Shown: in pieces, positions 9,601-17,065 of the stretch | How positions within the stretch are numbered: position 1 is the first letter of the stretch | Layout of the letters: each line of letters opens with the position of its first letter | Assembly (NCBI RefSeq): GCF_000211415.1 | Contig: NZ_GL890780.1 | Location: forward strand, 436,623-470,580 | Reading direction: 5' to 3' | DNA length: 33,958 nucleotides | DNA from: Enterobacter mori LMG 25706 | Lineage (GTDB): Bacteria; Pseudomonadota; Gammaproteobacteria; Enterobacterales; Enterobacteriaceae | Translations under genes and position numbers: made by a program | Notes under the pieces: generated by a model | Told to the model about the DNA's origin: nothing | What the model saw: the letters and a program-made list of their open reading frames with translations, nothing else | Databases searched by the model: none

Positions 9601-9626
9601 ACGCGAATCTGCGCTGGTCGTTCTGA
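6609..9626 (+). CDS. Type Va autotransporter adhesin (AIDA-type passenger, beta-barrel)
   Basis: This 1005-residue surface protein has a Sec signal peptide of about 38-41 residues (hydrophobic SAPLLLLSPADFAHA, AxA site). The passenger runs to about residue 585 and is built of Gly/Thr/Ser-rich beta-helix repeats, for example VTGSGSQWNVGRTLTLYG and LSVIDGGSFSAGSNTLIVG, with the cap-like GGTLGGNGTLGQ and HISPGDGNIGTLTL segments near 455-490. A (GGENP)8 linker occupies 588-627. An autotransporter barrel spans about 735-1005, starting at GVWGQTFSSWS and ending in NANLRWSF with the terminal Phe needed for BAM recognition. No cysteine and no obvious protease motif are present, which favours an adhesin or aggregation role. 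The start is GTG with CGGAG upstream (6597-6601). It ends at a shared terminator. Confidence 0.92.
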   Translation: MNNSTSHALAVKTPLSRLYLALFSAPLLLLSPADFAHAADAIFDGDARITETLGYTGDVYVGRNQRGNLLIDNGKITAYNINIGRLFDGQIYESVVTVRGPNAELNAVNDQYVLRGDLNLGLGTLRVEEGALASAKEIVVGTTRGYDSHLIATGAGSRVTSNFLSVGTDLGARSTLAIEDGAALSTAYDARIGNGTGPGETDTLSPKATVTGSGSQWNVGRTLTLYGDLDVLNGGTVNVGGAQVAGVSGAGKTAELVIAGKDSRFTSGSSVSVGDYGNGVLSVIDGGSFSAGSNTLIVGTSGSGSNRGALIIGSRGNMDTGTGLTEPTLGTAGGAGTLDANTAISLRGGLFGSYVYFNHTDGNYVFSNTMSGEGEVINTSGQTTLNGDLSALQANVTARGGKVIIASNINTQPEDDIFDIQTISAENGGTLILNATAGSDVSNGLGYSSAASIKAGGTLGGNGTLGQTEILSGGHISPGDGNIGTLTLKRYLNLVGDSFYDVDIAGDGRSDQLLVSGKTTISDQAKVQVTALDPQTSYKTGQSYRILTSDGGIDGQFAGAISKSAFLDVALKQGTNAVDLTIAQKETGGENPGGENPGGENPGGENPGGENPGGENPGGENPGGENPGSGKPGIFQTVAKSSNQWNTAGALSTLTQSGPSLALYNSLLVLSAPEAREAFNQLSGEVYPSMQSNLIAGSTQVFNVLNQRMQRAFDNDSLLIPPLAMSLVQQPEPQNNGVWGQTFSSWSRNNGDGNVGKLDGNTTGFLLGADRKLADHNVRVGGYFGYSRGDYDVDSRRSSTDTDNYHLGLYAAGQQDAFSLRGALGYTWHKIEGERTVDFSGFSDRLKSDYDANSLLAFTEAGYRFGQPDMNIEPFVNLSYVRLHTDSFREDGGAAALSVRNETMNTSYSTLGVRGVTELPKNVNLYRSLGWQHAYGDKNTSSRMAFAGSDTFITQGQAVDEDVMVGDIGVSVQLSRAATLDVGYQGQYGADTRVNSVNANLRWSF
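8370..8489 (+). repeat. (GGENP)8 tandem repeat, 15-bp unit, in the autotransporter
   Basis: Eight in-frame copies of a 15-bp unit encode Gly-Gly-Glu-Asn-Pro and join passenger to barrel, followed by a variant GSGKP unit. Copies differ at wobble positions of Gly, Glu, Asn and Pro codons, while the peptide is invariant across all eight. Confidence 0.95.
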
Positions 9627-9640
9627 ATCATTTCTATTAA

Positions 9641-9667
9641 AAGAACCCGCCCTTGTGGCGGGTTCTT
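9641..9667. terminator. Bidirectional terminator between autotransporter and LuxR-type gene
   Basis: The stem AAGAACCCGCC / GGCGGGTTCTT with loop CTTGT has T-rich sequence on both exits. It serves two convergent genes. Confidence 0.8.
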
Positions 9668-9687
9668 GCTTTTGGGCACTCAGGAAT

Positions 9688-10266
9688 TCAGGGATCGTTC
9701 CCACCTGCGTCCAGCAGTTTGTTTTTAAAGATAAACAAACACGCCTCGTTGAAGTTCTCCACCCCCAGGCGTTCCGAGAGCGTCGTTCGTTTGCGATAGA
9801 GGCTTTTCACCGACGTATTCAGCTCCTCGGCAATGGCTTCCATCGACATCCCTGCCCTCAGCAACCGCAACATAATCGCTTCGTGCGTGCCCGGCCGTAA
9901 ATTAAGTAGCCACCTCGTGGTCAGGCGTCTGCCCTTCATATTAAGAATCAGATTAAACAGCGAGGCCATATCCGGCGCGGTGAGCGACGTGTTCATAAAT
10001 AACTTCATACTGAGCAGATTCTCCTCGCGGTGTCGCATATCAAGCATAACGCAGCAGATTGTTTTTTTCGTTCTGGCCGGATGGCGTATCAGGTAATCAT
10101 ATAAACGGAGCGGAGCACGACTATCAATCAACACAGAATATTCATCTGCACCGTTATCAAATATGTTTCTGTCAATCTTGTCGAGCAGGATAATATCCGG
10201 AAAAAAAATCCGCATCCCCCTCACAAGGTAGCGATCCTGAGTCACTAACACTATTGAAGTTGCCAC
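9688..10266 (-). CDS. LuxR-type HTH transcriptional regulator (no phospho-acceptor receiver)
   Basis: This 192-residue protein has a C-terminal LuxR HTH at about 123-185 (RPGTHEAIMLRLLRAGMSME, then AIAEELNTSVKSLYRKRTTL). The N-terminal half has a receiver-like start (IVLVTQDRYLVRGM) but lacks the acidic pair and the clear phospho-Asp. It resembles RcsA/BglJ/EcpR-type regulators that act without phosphorylation, often with a partner such as RcsB. The start is GTG with AAAGGG 7 bases upstream. It is divergent from pgaA across 579 bp and convergent with the autotransporter gene, so control of pga or the adhesin is a reasonable guess. Confidence 0.82.
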   Translation of the reverse strand: MATSIVLVTQDRYLVRGMRIFFPDIILLDKIDRNIFDNGADEYSVLIDSRAPLRLYDYLIRHPARTKKTICCVMLDMRHREENLLSMKLFMNTSLTAPDMASLFNLILNMKGRRLTTRWLLNLRPGTHEAIMLRLLRAGMSMEAIAEELNTSVKSLYRKRTTLSERLGVENFNEACLFIFKNKLLDAGGNDP

Positions 10267-10845
10267 TAACCATCCCTTTTAGATTAAAGCAAGAACGATC
10301 CTTCAGAAAGAAGGCCGCCTTCGTTTTATAGCGCTGTTATTTTAACGATAAATGTATTCTGGCTTTGGATATCCCTCAATACAGACATTGATGAGAAAGA
10401 CTTCCTGTAGACTATCATTCAATGGCCGCCATTAATTATAAATAAAAAACAATCGCAGAAAAGTCACTTCTCTAAACATTAAGAATTTTTGTCATGAAAC
10501 TTCCCAAATATGTACCAGAAAGTACTTTAATTGACACAGCAAAACCGCATAAAAAATATATAACAGGCTGTCACAATAAAAATAAAATAAATAACTTTCA
10601 ATGAGTTACAAATAAATAGTCAATTCAATAAAAACGTTAAAAACCGCTCGATACAGAATTATCTCAAAACGATAAACCCGCTTTTCAACATATTTATCAG
10701 GCAACATATCAGGTGTACATTAGCTTTCACCCAATCCCCTGAGATAAGGATCCATAATTACCTTTAGGTAAGTATCCCACAACATCACTGCATTTAGATT
10801 TAATGTTCTCATTTATGGCCTTTAACGCTGAGTTTAAAGGCGGCC
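10267..10845. other. AT-rich intergenic and leader region upstream of pgaA
   Basis: This 579-bp stretch has no convincing gene. It is far more AT-rich than the flanking genes, especially 10440-10650, and is a likely H-NS-type silenced or highly regulated region. It must hold the divergent promoters of the LuxR-type gene and pgaABCD. A long 5' leader for pgaA would parallel E. coli, where CsrA binds a pgaA leader of roughly 230 nt. Here GGA motifs in the proximal part are few (AAGGATCC near 10747). Confidence 0.7.
10531..10559 (+). promoter_or_regulatory. Candidate pgaA promoter
   Basis: A perfect -35 TTGACA (10531-10536) is followed after 17 bases by the weak -10 AAATAT; TATATA or TATAAC lie a few bases further on. 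Transcription from here would give a leader of about 275 nt before pgaA. A GTAC...GTAC inverted motif lies just upstream (10511-10526). Confidence 0.35.
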
Positions 10846-13326
10846 GTGTTATGCAATGGATTCACGATAAACAAATGGCAAATAGATATGGAAAGATCGC
10901 TTCGCTTCAATACGTTATTCTTTTATCGCACCCCAACATTATTGTTCCTGTTATTCCTCTTTCCTGTTCTGGCTCAGGCGACTGAATCCGTTTATGAGCA
11001 ACAGATTCAACAGGCGCGTAACGGTAATTACACGCCGTTTCTCGATTATCTTCAGCGTTATCAGCAGCAGCATGCCCTGACACCTGAACACGTTGCGGAC
11101 TGGTTACAGGTGGCAGCCTGGGCGGGTCATGATGACGAGGTTATTCAGGTCTGGCAGCGTTATGGCATTTATATGCCGCTGCCTGCCCGCGGCGTTGCTG
11201 CCGTCGCGCAATCCAGGCGAAATCAAAAAGCGTGGCAGCCAGCCCTGGCGCTCTGGAAAGAGGCGCGTAGCCTTGCGCCGGATAACGACGATTATCGTAT
11301 CGGCTATATAAAAACCCTGGCCGATGCCCGCATAGATACGCTTGCCCTGCAGGAAGCCCAACGGCTGGTGGCGGAAAATCCCTCTCAGGCGCATCTTCAG
11401 ACGCTCTCCTATGTCTGGTTACGCCAGGGGAAAAGCTGGGATCGGCTTCTGGCAGACACGCGCGCGCTGAATATCGCACCTGAAAATAAAGCGCTCCTCA
11501 GCGAGCTGATCGACGCGCTTACGGATAACCGGGTGAATACCCCCGCGCTCCAGCTTTCACAAAGCGTGACGCTGTCTCCCGCGGAGCGTCGACGTCTTGA
11601 GCGTAATGCCGCCGCCGAACGGGTTCGCCTTGCCGATGTGCCAGGCAGAACAGAAAAGGAGCGCCTGCAGCTTGCGCAATCCGCGCTGAATCGTTACGAC
11701 ACCCTGCTTGCTCGCTGGCAAAACGAGCCGCAGGCGGCGGAAGACGTCGTCCTTGCGCGTATCGACAGGCTTGGCGCGCTGTACGCGCATGCTGATTACC
11801 CAAAGGTGATAAGCGAATATCAGGATCTTACGGCAGCCCAGCATCCGGTGCCGGGCTGGGCAATTGGCTGGGTCATCTCCGCGTATCTGCAGGAGAAAAA
11901 CGCGGCCGCCGCCTTCGCGCTTCTGCAACGCTATCCGCAATATGCTTCCGACCCGCAGGATGAGGAGCACGCGCTTTTTTACGCCTGGCTGGATACGGGA
12001 GAGTACGAGGCCGCCCGCCAGTACGTTGAGCGCCAGACCCGCGACGTCCCCTGGACCCGTTACGATTTTGGTTCCCCTGCCCCTCAGCCGAACGATCGGT
12101 GGCTTACTGGGCAGTCGCTCCGTTTTAACTATTTGCTGGCGACGAATGCCCTGCCGGAAGCCGAAACGCTGGCGCACCGTCTGGCGACAACGGCGCCGGG
12201 CAATCAGGGGCTACAGATTGACTACGCCACCCTGCTTCAGGCGCGGGGTCTGCCACGCGCGGCCGAGCAAAAGCTGAAAACGGCGGAGGCGCTGGAGCCG
12301 TCCAATACAGAGCTAGAGCAACAGCAGGCCTACGTCGCGATGGACCTGCAGGCGTGGCGACAGATGGATTTACTGGCCGACGACGTGCTGGCTCGCGCAC
12401 CCGCCGACCGCAGCGCCAGGCGTCTCGACAGGCTCCGAACGGTCCACCACATGTCCGAACTGCGCCTCAACGCGGGCAAGGGCTTGCACTCAGATAACCC
12501 CGTCAGCGGGACACACGACCTGAACTGGGACGCCACGCTCTATGGCCCACCCGTAGCGGATAGCTGGCGGCTGTTTGCAGGTGCCCGCTACGCGCAGAGT
12601 CATTTCGATGAGGGCAAAGGTGCCAGCCGTCACCTTTTGGGCGGCGTCGAATGGCGGCCACGCGACTTGCAGCTCGAGGCCGAACTCTCCAGCAACCGCT
12701 ATCACGGTGAAAACAAGCCGGGCGCTCGCCTCTCAACGACGTACTTTGCGACCGATCGCTGGCAGGTCAGCGGCAGCCTTGAGCGCCTGTCGCGCACTAC
12801 GCCCCTTCGGGCGTTACGCAACGGAATTAGCGCCAACCGGGGTGAAGGCGGGGTGCGCTGGTATCAAAACGAGCGGCGCGAGTACCAGTTCAGCGCCGCC
12901 CTCAGCCGCTTCTCCGATCATAACCGTCGCCAGGAATACACCCTCACGGGTAAGGAGCGTCTCTGGCAGACCCCGTCCCTGACGCTGGATCTCGAACCGG
13001 GGATCGCCGCCAGTAAAAACAGCCTGCGGGACACGCTCTATTACAACCCGGCGCGGGATCTGTCCGTGACGGCTGCCCTGGCCGTTGACCATGAGATGTA
13101 TCGCCATTACGACACCCTCTGGAGCCAGCAGTTCGTGGCGGGAGGCGGCAGCTACTGGCAGAAAAATCAGTCCGCTGGCGCCATCGCCCTGCTGGGTTAC
13201 GGACAACGCGTTCAGTGGAACAACGTTATCGATACCGGCGTGATGCTGAACTGGGATAAGCGCCCTTACGACGGCAAACGCGAGAGCAACCTCTCCGTCA
13301 CGTTTGACACGACTTTACGCTTTTAA
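10846..13326 (+). CDS. pgaA: PNAG export porin PgaA (outer membrane, TPR plus beta-barrel)
   Basis: PgaA exports partially deacetylated poly-beta-1,6-N-acetylglucosamine across the outer membrane. The hydrophobic signal core is TPTLLFLLFLFPVLAQA. The next ~480 residues are alpha-helical TPR-like repeats in the periplasm, for example WQPALALWKEARSLAPDNDD and AEQKLKTAEALEPSNTELEQ. The C-terminal ~300 residues form the barrel, with SYWQKNQSAGAIALLGYGQR and KRPYDGKRESNLS strongly resembling recalled E. coli PgaA, ending in a terminal Phe. Length (826 aa) is near the usual ~807. The GTG at 10846 has AAAGG five bases upstream; an ATG at 10888 gives a more usual signal peptide but no ribosome site, so the start is uncertain. 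First gene of the pga operon. Confidence 0.93.
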   Translation: MLCNGFTINKWQIDMERSLRFNTLFFYRTPTLLFLLFLFPVLAQATESVYEQQIQQARNGNYTPFLDYLQRYQQQHALTPEHVADWLQVAAWAGHDDEVIQVWQRYGIYMPLPARGVAAVAQSRRNQKAWQPALALWKEARSLAPDNDDYRIGYIKTLADARIDTLALQEAQRLVAENPSQAHLQTLSYVWLRQGKSWDRLLADTRALNIAPENKALLSELIDALTDNRVNTPALQLSQSVTLSPAERRRLERNAAAERVRLADVPGRTEKERLQLAQSALNRYDTLLARWQNEPQAAEDVVLARIDRLGALYAHADYPKVISEYQDLTAAQHPVPGWAIGWVISAYLQEKNAAAAFALLQRYPQYASDPQDEEHALFYAWLDTGEYEAARQYVERQTRDVPWTRYDFGSPAPQPNDRWLTGQSLRFNYLLATNALPEAETLAHRLATTAPGNQGLQIDYATLLQARGLPRAAEQKLKTAEALEPSNTELEQQQAYVAMDLQAWRQMDLLADDVLARAPADRSARRLDRLRTVHHMSELRLNAGKGLHSDNPVSGTHDLNWDATLYGPPVADSWRLFAGARYAQSHFDEGKGASRHLLGGVEWRPRDLQLEAELSSNRYHGENKPGARLSTTYFATDRWQVSGSLERLSRTTPLRALRNGISANRGEGGVRWYQNERREYQFSAALSRFSDHNRRQEYTLTGKERLWQTPSLTLDLEPGIAASKNSLRDTLYYNPARDLSVTAALAVDHEMYRHYDTLWSQQFVAGGGSYWQKNQSAGAIALLGYGQRVQWNNVIDTGVMLNWDKRPYDGKRESNLSVTFDTTLRF

Positions 13327-13334
13327 GGATGAAT

Positions 13335-15272
13335 ATGCTGAACACACGTTTTTCCGTGAGCCTGATACTCCTCGGCTGGCTCTGCCTCAGCGCGAGCGTC
13401 TGCGCGCAGGCGATCTCGTTCATTGCGCCCAAAGCGCGGCCGCAGCTGGAGGCAAGTAAACCCTGGCCGAAGAACCAGTTTCTGGTCCTGGCCTATCACG
13501 ACGTAGAAGATGATGCCGCCGACCAGCGCTACCTCTCCGTTCGCACCAGCGCGTTAAACGAGCAGATAAGCTGGCTTCTGCACAACGGCTATCACGCCAT
13601 CAGCGTGCAGGACATTCTCGATGCGCATGACGGGAAAAAAACGCTGCCGCCAAAGGCCGTTCTGCTCAGCTTTGACGACGGTTACAGCAGCTTCTACACC
13701 CGCGTCTGGCCGCTTCTTCAGGCGTGGAACGTCCCTGCGCTGTGGGCGCCGGTGGGCAGCTGGGTCGATACGCCAGCGAATCAGAAGGTGAATTTTGGCG
13801 GCCTTATGACGCCCCGCGATCGCTTCGCAACGTGGGACATGGTGCGCGAGCTCAGCCAGTCACCGCTGATTGAGATCGGATCGCATACCTGGGCCTCGCA
13901 TTACGGCATTCCGGCAAACCCGCAGGGCAGCCGCGAACCGGCGATCGCCAACCGCTTTTATGACAAAGCAACGGGACGCTATGAAACCGACCAGCAGTTC
14001 AACCAGCGGATCGGCGATGACGTTCGCAAAGTGACTGAAAAAATCACGCAGGTGACGGGCAAAGCGCCGCGCGCCTGGGTCTGGCCTTACGGCGCCGCCA
14101 GCGGTACCTCGCTCGCTATCGCCAGACAGCAGGGTTATCAGCTGGCCTTTACCCTTGAGGACGGGCTGGGGAATGTGCAGGATCTGGGCAACATCCCCCG
14201 CCTGCTGATCGCCGGAAATCCCTCGCTCAAGGCGTTTGCCAGTACGGTCAGCCAGGTTCAGGAGCACGATCCCGTGCGCGTCATGCACGTCGATCTCGAC
14301 TACGTTTACGATCCCGATCCGGCCCAGCAGACCCAAAACATCAACAGGCTGATCCAGCGGGTCTATGACATGAAAATCAGCCATGTTTTCCTGCAGGCGT
14401 TTGCCGACCCGCAGGGCGACGGCAGGATCACGGCGCTCTATTTCCCGAACCGTCGTTTGCCGGTTCGGGCCGATCTCTTTAATTTTGTCGCCTGGCAGCT
14501 ACAAACCCGCGCGGGGGTAAAAGTCTTCGCGTGGATGCCGGTGCTCTCGTTCGATCTCGATCCTTCCCTGCCGCGCGTGCAGCGCCGGGATCGTCAACCC
14601 GGCCAGCTGCGCGAAGCCACCGAGCCCTATATCCGGCTCTCCCCGTGGGACCCGCAGGTGCGCCAGCAGGTGAAGGATATCTATGAAGATCTGGCCCGCT
14701 ATGCCAGCTTCAACGGGATTTTGTTCCATGACGATGCGGTGCTGACGGACGTGGACGATGCCGGACAAGACACGACTCGCCAGAAGAGCCAGCGGCTTAT
14801 CAGCTTTACCCGCACTCTGAGCCAGGCGGTGAAAAACATCCGTGGCCCGCAGATAAAAACCGCCCGCAACATGTTCGCCTTACCCATTCTGCAGCCCGAA
14901 AGCGAAGCGTGGTTCGCGCAGAATCTTGATGATTTTCTGGCGGAATATGACTGGACGGTACCAATGACCATGCCGCTGATGGAGTCCGTCCCGGCAGACG
15001 AGAGCGATGCCTGGCTGACGCGTCTGGTTAACGCGGTCGCCGCGCGCCCCGGCGCGCTCGATAAAACGATTTTTGAGCTGCAGGCCAGGGACTGGGACCA
15101 GAAGCCGCAGCGCGCCGTTGCCGATAGCCAGCTTGCGCAGTGGATGCGCGTGCTCCAGCTGAACGGCGTCAAAAATTACGGTTACTACCCCGACGACTTC
15201 CTCAACAACCAACCTGATATCTCGCGCATCAGGCCTGAATTTTCTTCGTACTGGTACCCTGACAATGACTGA
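13335..15272 (+). CDS. pgaB: PNAG deacetylase/glycosidase PgaB
   Basis: PgaB partially deacetylates PNAG in the periplasm, as export by PgaA requires, and has a C-terminal glycoside-hydrolase-like domain. From ATG 13335 it has 645 residues. The NodB-type deacetylase motifs are SFDDGY with Asp114/Asp115 and SHTWASH with His184 and His189, the metal-ligand positions known for E. coli PgaB. The C-terminal domain carries [11 protein letters not shown] near 461-471. The ATG at 13335 has AAGGA five bases upstream, whereas the in-frame ATG at 13329 abuts the AAGG and is unlikely. The signal peptide ends SASVCAQA and lacks a canonical lipobox, unlike the E. coli lipoprotein. The loop after FHDDAVL looks about 20 residues shorter than in E. 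coli. The gene follows pgaA almost directly. Confidence 0.93.
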   Translation: MLNTRFSVSLILLGWLCLSASVCAQAISFIAPKARPQLEASKPWPKNQFLVLAYHDVEDDAADQRYLSVRTSALNEQISWLLHNGYHAISVQDILDAHDGKKTLPPKAVLLSFDDGYSSFYTRVWPLLQAWNVPALWAPVGSWVDTPANQKVNFGGLMTPRDRFATWDMVRELSQSPLIEIGSHTWASHYGIPANPQGSREPAIANRFYDKATGRYETDQQFNQRIGDDVRKVTEKITQVTGKAPRAWVWPYGAASGTSLAIARQQGYQLAFTLEDGLGNVQDLGNIPRLLIAGNPSLKAFASTVSQVQEHDPVRVMHVDLDYVYDPDPAQQTQNINRLIQRVYDMKISHVFLQAFADPQGDGRITALYFPNRRLPVRADLFNFVAWQLQTRAGVKVFAWMPVLSFDLDPSLPRVQRRDRQPGQLREATEPYIRLSPWDPQVRQQVKDIYEDLARYASFNGILFHDDAVLTDVDDAGQDTTRQKSQRLISFTRTLSQAVKNIRGPQIKTARNMFALPILQPESEAWFAQNLDDFLAEYDWTVPMTMPLMESVPADESDAWLTRLVNAVAARPGALDKTIFELQARDWDQKPQRAVADSQLAQWMRVLQLNGVKNYGYYPDDFLNNQPDISRIRPEFSSYWYPDND

Positions 15273-16596
15273 TCGCATTATCGCATTCTCTATTTTATGT
15301 CTGGTATTCGGGTTGCCGTTGGGCGTGGCCGCCCTCTTTACCGGCGAACTGATTCTGGATTTTGTGTTCTTCTGGCCGCTGTTCATGTCGGTGCTCTGGA
15401 TAACCGGCGGCCTCTATTTCTGGTATCAGCTTGAACGCCACTGGTCGTGGGATAAAGACACGCCTGCCCCGACGCTCGCCGGTGAGCCGCTCATCTCCAT
15501 TCTTATCCCCTGCTTCAACGAGGGACGAAATGCGCGGGAGACCATCAGCGCCGCGCTGGAGCAGCGGTATGAAAATATCGAAGTTATCGCCATCAATGAC
15601 GGCTCGTCTGACAACACCGCTGAGGTGCTGCAGGCGCTGGCGCAGGAACAGCCGCGCCTGCGGGTGATTAACCTCGCGGAGAACCAGGGGAAAGCGCTGG
15701 CGCTCAAAGCCGGGGCGGCAGCGGCCCGGGGCGATCTGCTGGTCTGCATTGACGGCGACGCCCTTCTCGATCGCGATACCGCCGCTTATCTGGTGGCCCC
15801 GCTGATTCAGTACCCCCACGTCGGCGCGGTGACCGGGAACCCGCGCATTCGCACGCGCTCCACGCTGATTGGCCGCATTCAGGTGGGGGAGTTCTCCTCC
15901 ATCATTGGGCTCATTAAGCGGACGCAGCGGATCTATGGCCGGGTCTTTACCGTCTCCGGCGTCATCGCCGCCTTTCGCCGACAGGCGCTGGCGGACGTCG
16001 GATACTGGAGCCCGGACATGATCACCGAAGACATCGACATCAGCTGGAAGCTCCAGCTGCGCCACTGGGATATCTTTTTTGAGCCGCGAGCGCTGTGCTG
16101 GATTTTGATGCCGGAGACGCTGAAGGGCCTGTGGAAGCAGCGTCTGCGCTGGGCCCAGGGCGGCGCGGAGGTGTTTCTGGTCAACCTTCGCAGAATTGTG
16201 CGCTGGGAGCATCACCGCATGTGGCCCCTGTTTATGGAGTACGCGCTGTCAACGCTCTGGGCCTTCGCGTACGCGATGACGGTGCTGCTGTTCATCATCA
16301 GCCATGTCGCGCCCATTCCACCCAACCTGACCGTGGAGAGCCTTTTTCCACCGGAGTTTACCGGGCTGCTGCTGGGGGTGATGTGCCTGTTGCAGTTCCT
16401 GGTCAGCTTGTTCATTGAGCGGCGCTATGAACGAAGAGTGGCCAGCTCGCTTTTCTGGGTGATCTGGTTCCCGATGGTGTACTGGATGATTGGCCTGTTC
16501 ACTACCCTCGTCGCATTTCCAAAAGTCATGCTTAAACGTCAGCGTGCCCGCGCGCGCTGGATCAGTCCGGACCGGGGAAAAGGAAGCCTTCAATGA
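15265..16596 (+). CDS. pgaC: PNAG synthase catalytic subunit PgaC (GT2)
   Basis: PgaC is a processive inner-membrane glycosyltransferase polymerising UDP-GlcNAc into PNAG, active with PgaD when c-di-GMP is bound. At 443 residues it is near the usual 441. Two N-terminal helices (about 5-53) precede the GT2 domain with INDGSSDNT (Asp112), CIDGDALLD (Asp163/Asp165), [10 protein letters not shown] (Asp256) and QRLRWAQGG (about 292-300), the QxxRW-type motif. C-terminal helices lie at about 326-346, 363-383 and 395-418. The start overlaps the end of pgaB by 8 bases, indicating translational coupling. All catalytic motifs are intact. Confidence 0.96.
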   Translation: MTDRIIAFSILCLVFGLPLGVAALFTGELILDFVFFWPLFMSVLWITGGLYFWYQLERHWSWDKDTPAPTLAGEPLISILIPCFNEGRNARETISAALEQRYENIEVIAINDGSSDNTAEVLQALAQEQPRLRVINLAENQGKALALKAGAAAARGDLLVCIDGDALLDRDTAAYLVAPLIQYPHVGAVTGNPRIRTRSTLIGRIQVGEFSSIIGLIKRTQRIYGRVFTVSGVIAAFRRQALADVGYWSPDMITEDIDISWKLQLRHWDIFFEPRALCWILMPETLKGLWKQRLRWAQGGAEVFLVNLRRIVRWEHHRMWPLFMEYALSTLWAFAYAMTVLLFIISHVAPIPPNLTVESLFPPEFTGLLLGVMCLLQFLVSLFIERRYERRVASSLFWVIWFPMVYWMIGLFTTLVAFPKVMLKRQRARARWISPDRGKGSLQ

Positions 16597-17027
16597 ACGA
16601 AAATACCTTAATTTTGACCGAGCATCGTCTCTTGCCACGTCTTTTCGATGCCGCATTAACGCTGGTGGCGTGGGGAGGCTTTCTGTTTTTCCTGTATGCC
16701 AGGCTCTGGATGCAGCTAACCGATGAGAGCGACTACCGGTGGGGCGTGATTATCGCGTCCTTTAATACGGTGTTGCTCTACCTGCTGTTCGCCGCGCTCA
16801 ACGGCTGGCTGCTGATTTTGTGGTATCAGTACAACCGCCGCCGCGCCCACGTGAGACGTCGTCAGCCGGGCTATTTTCACCAGGAGGAGCTGGCCCGCAG
16901 CTTTAATGTCTCACCGCAGATCATCTCCGAGATGAGCCAGTACAACCTGCTGACGGTGTATCACGATCAGATTGGCCGCATCATCGATCTGAAGGTAAGC
17001 GAGCAGCTGGAAGAGGAAGAACAGTAA
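16593..17027 (+). CDS. pgaD: PNAG synthase accessory subunit PgaD
   Basis: PgaD is a 144-residue inner-membrane partner of PgaC that forms the c-di-GMP-responsive synthase complex. Two transmembrane helices are visible (about 15-36 and 48-74), followed by a cytoplasmic tail with [20 protein letters not shown] and an acidic end. The start overlaps the pgaC stop (ATGA). It is the last gene of the operon and is followed by a strong terminator. Identity comes from position, length and topology, since PgaD sequences diverge quickly. Confidence 0.92.
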   Translation: MNENTLILTEHRLLPRLFDAALTLVAWGGFLFFLYARLWMQLTDESDYRWGVIIASFNTVLLYLLFAALNGWLLILWYQYNRRRAHVRRRQPGYFHQEELARSFNVSPQIISEMSQYNLLTVYHDQIGRIIDLKVSEQLEEEEQ

Positions 17028-17033
17028 CGAAAG

Positions 17034-17065
17034 GCCCCCGCAGGATACCCTGCGGGGGTATTTTT
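17034..17065 (+). terminator. pga operon terminator
   Basis: The stem CCCCCGCA (17035-17042) / TGCGGGGG (17051-17058) has an 8-base loop and is followed by a five-T run. The T-run is on the plus strand only, so it terminates pgaABCD rather than gss. Confidence 0.85.

Noticed and set aside
10803..10985. 60-codon open frame overlapping the start of pgaA
   Set aside because: It has no ribosome site and no recognisable protein features, and it overlaps the pgaA signal peptide in another frame; a leader peptide cannot be supported.
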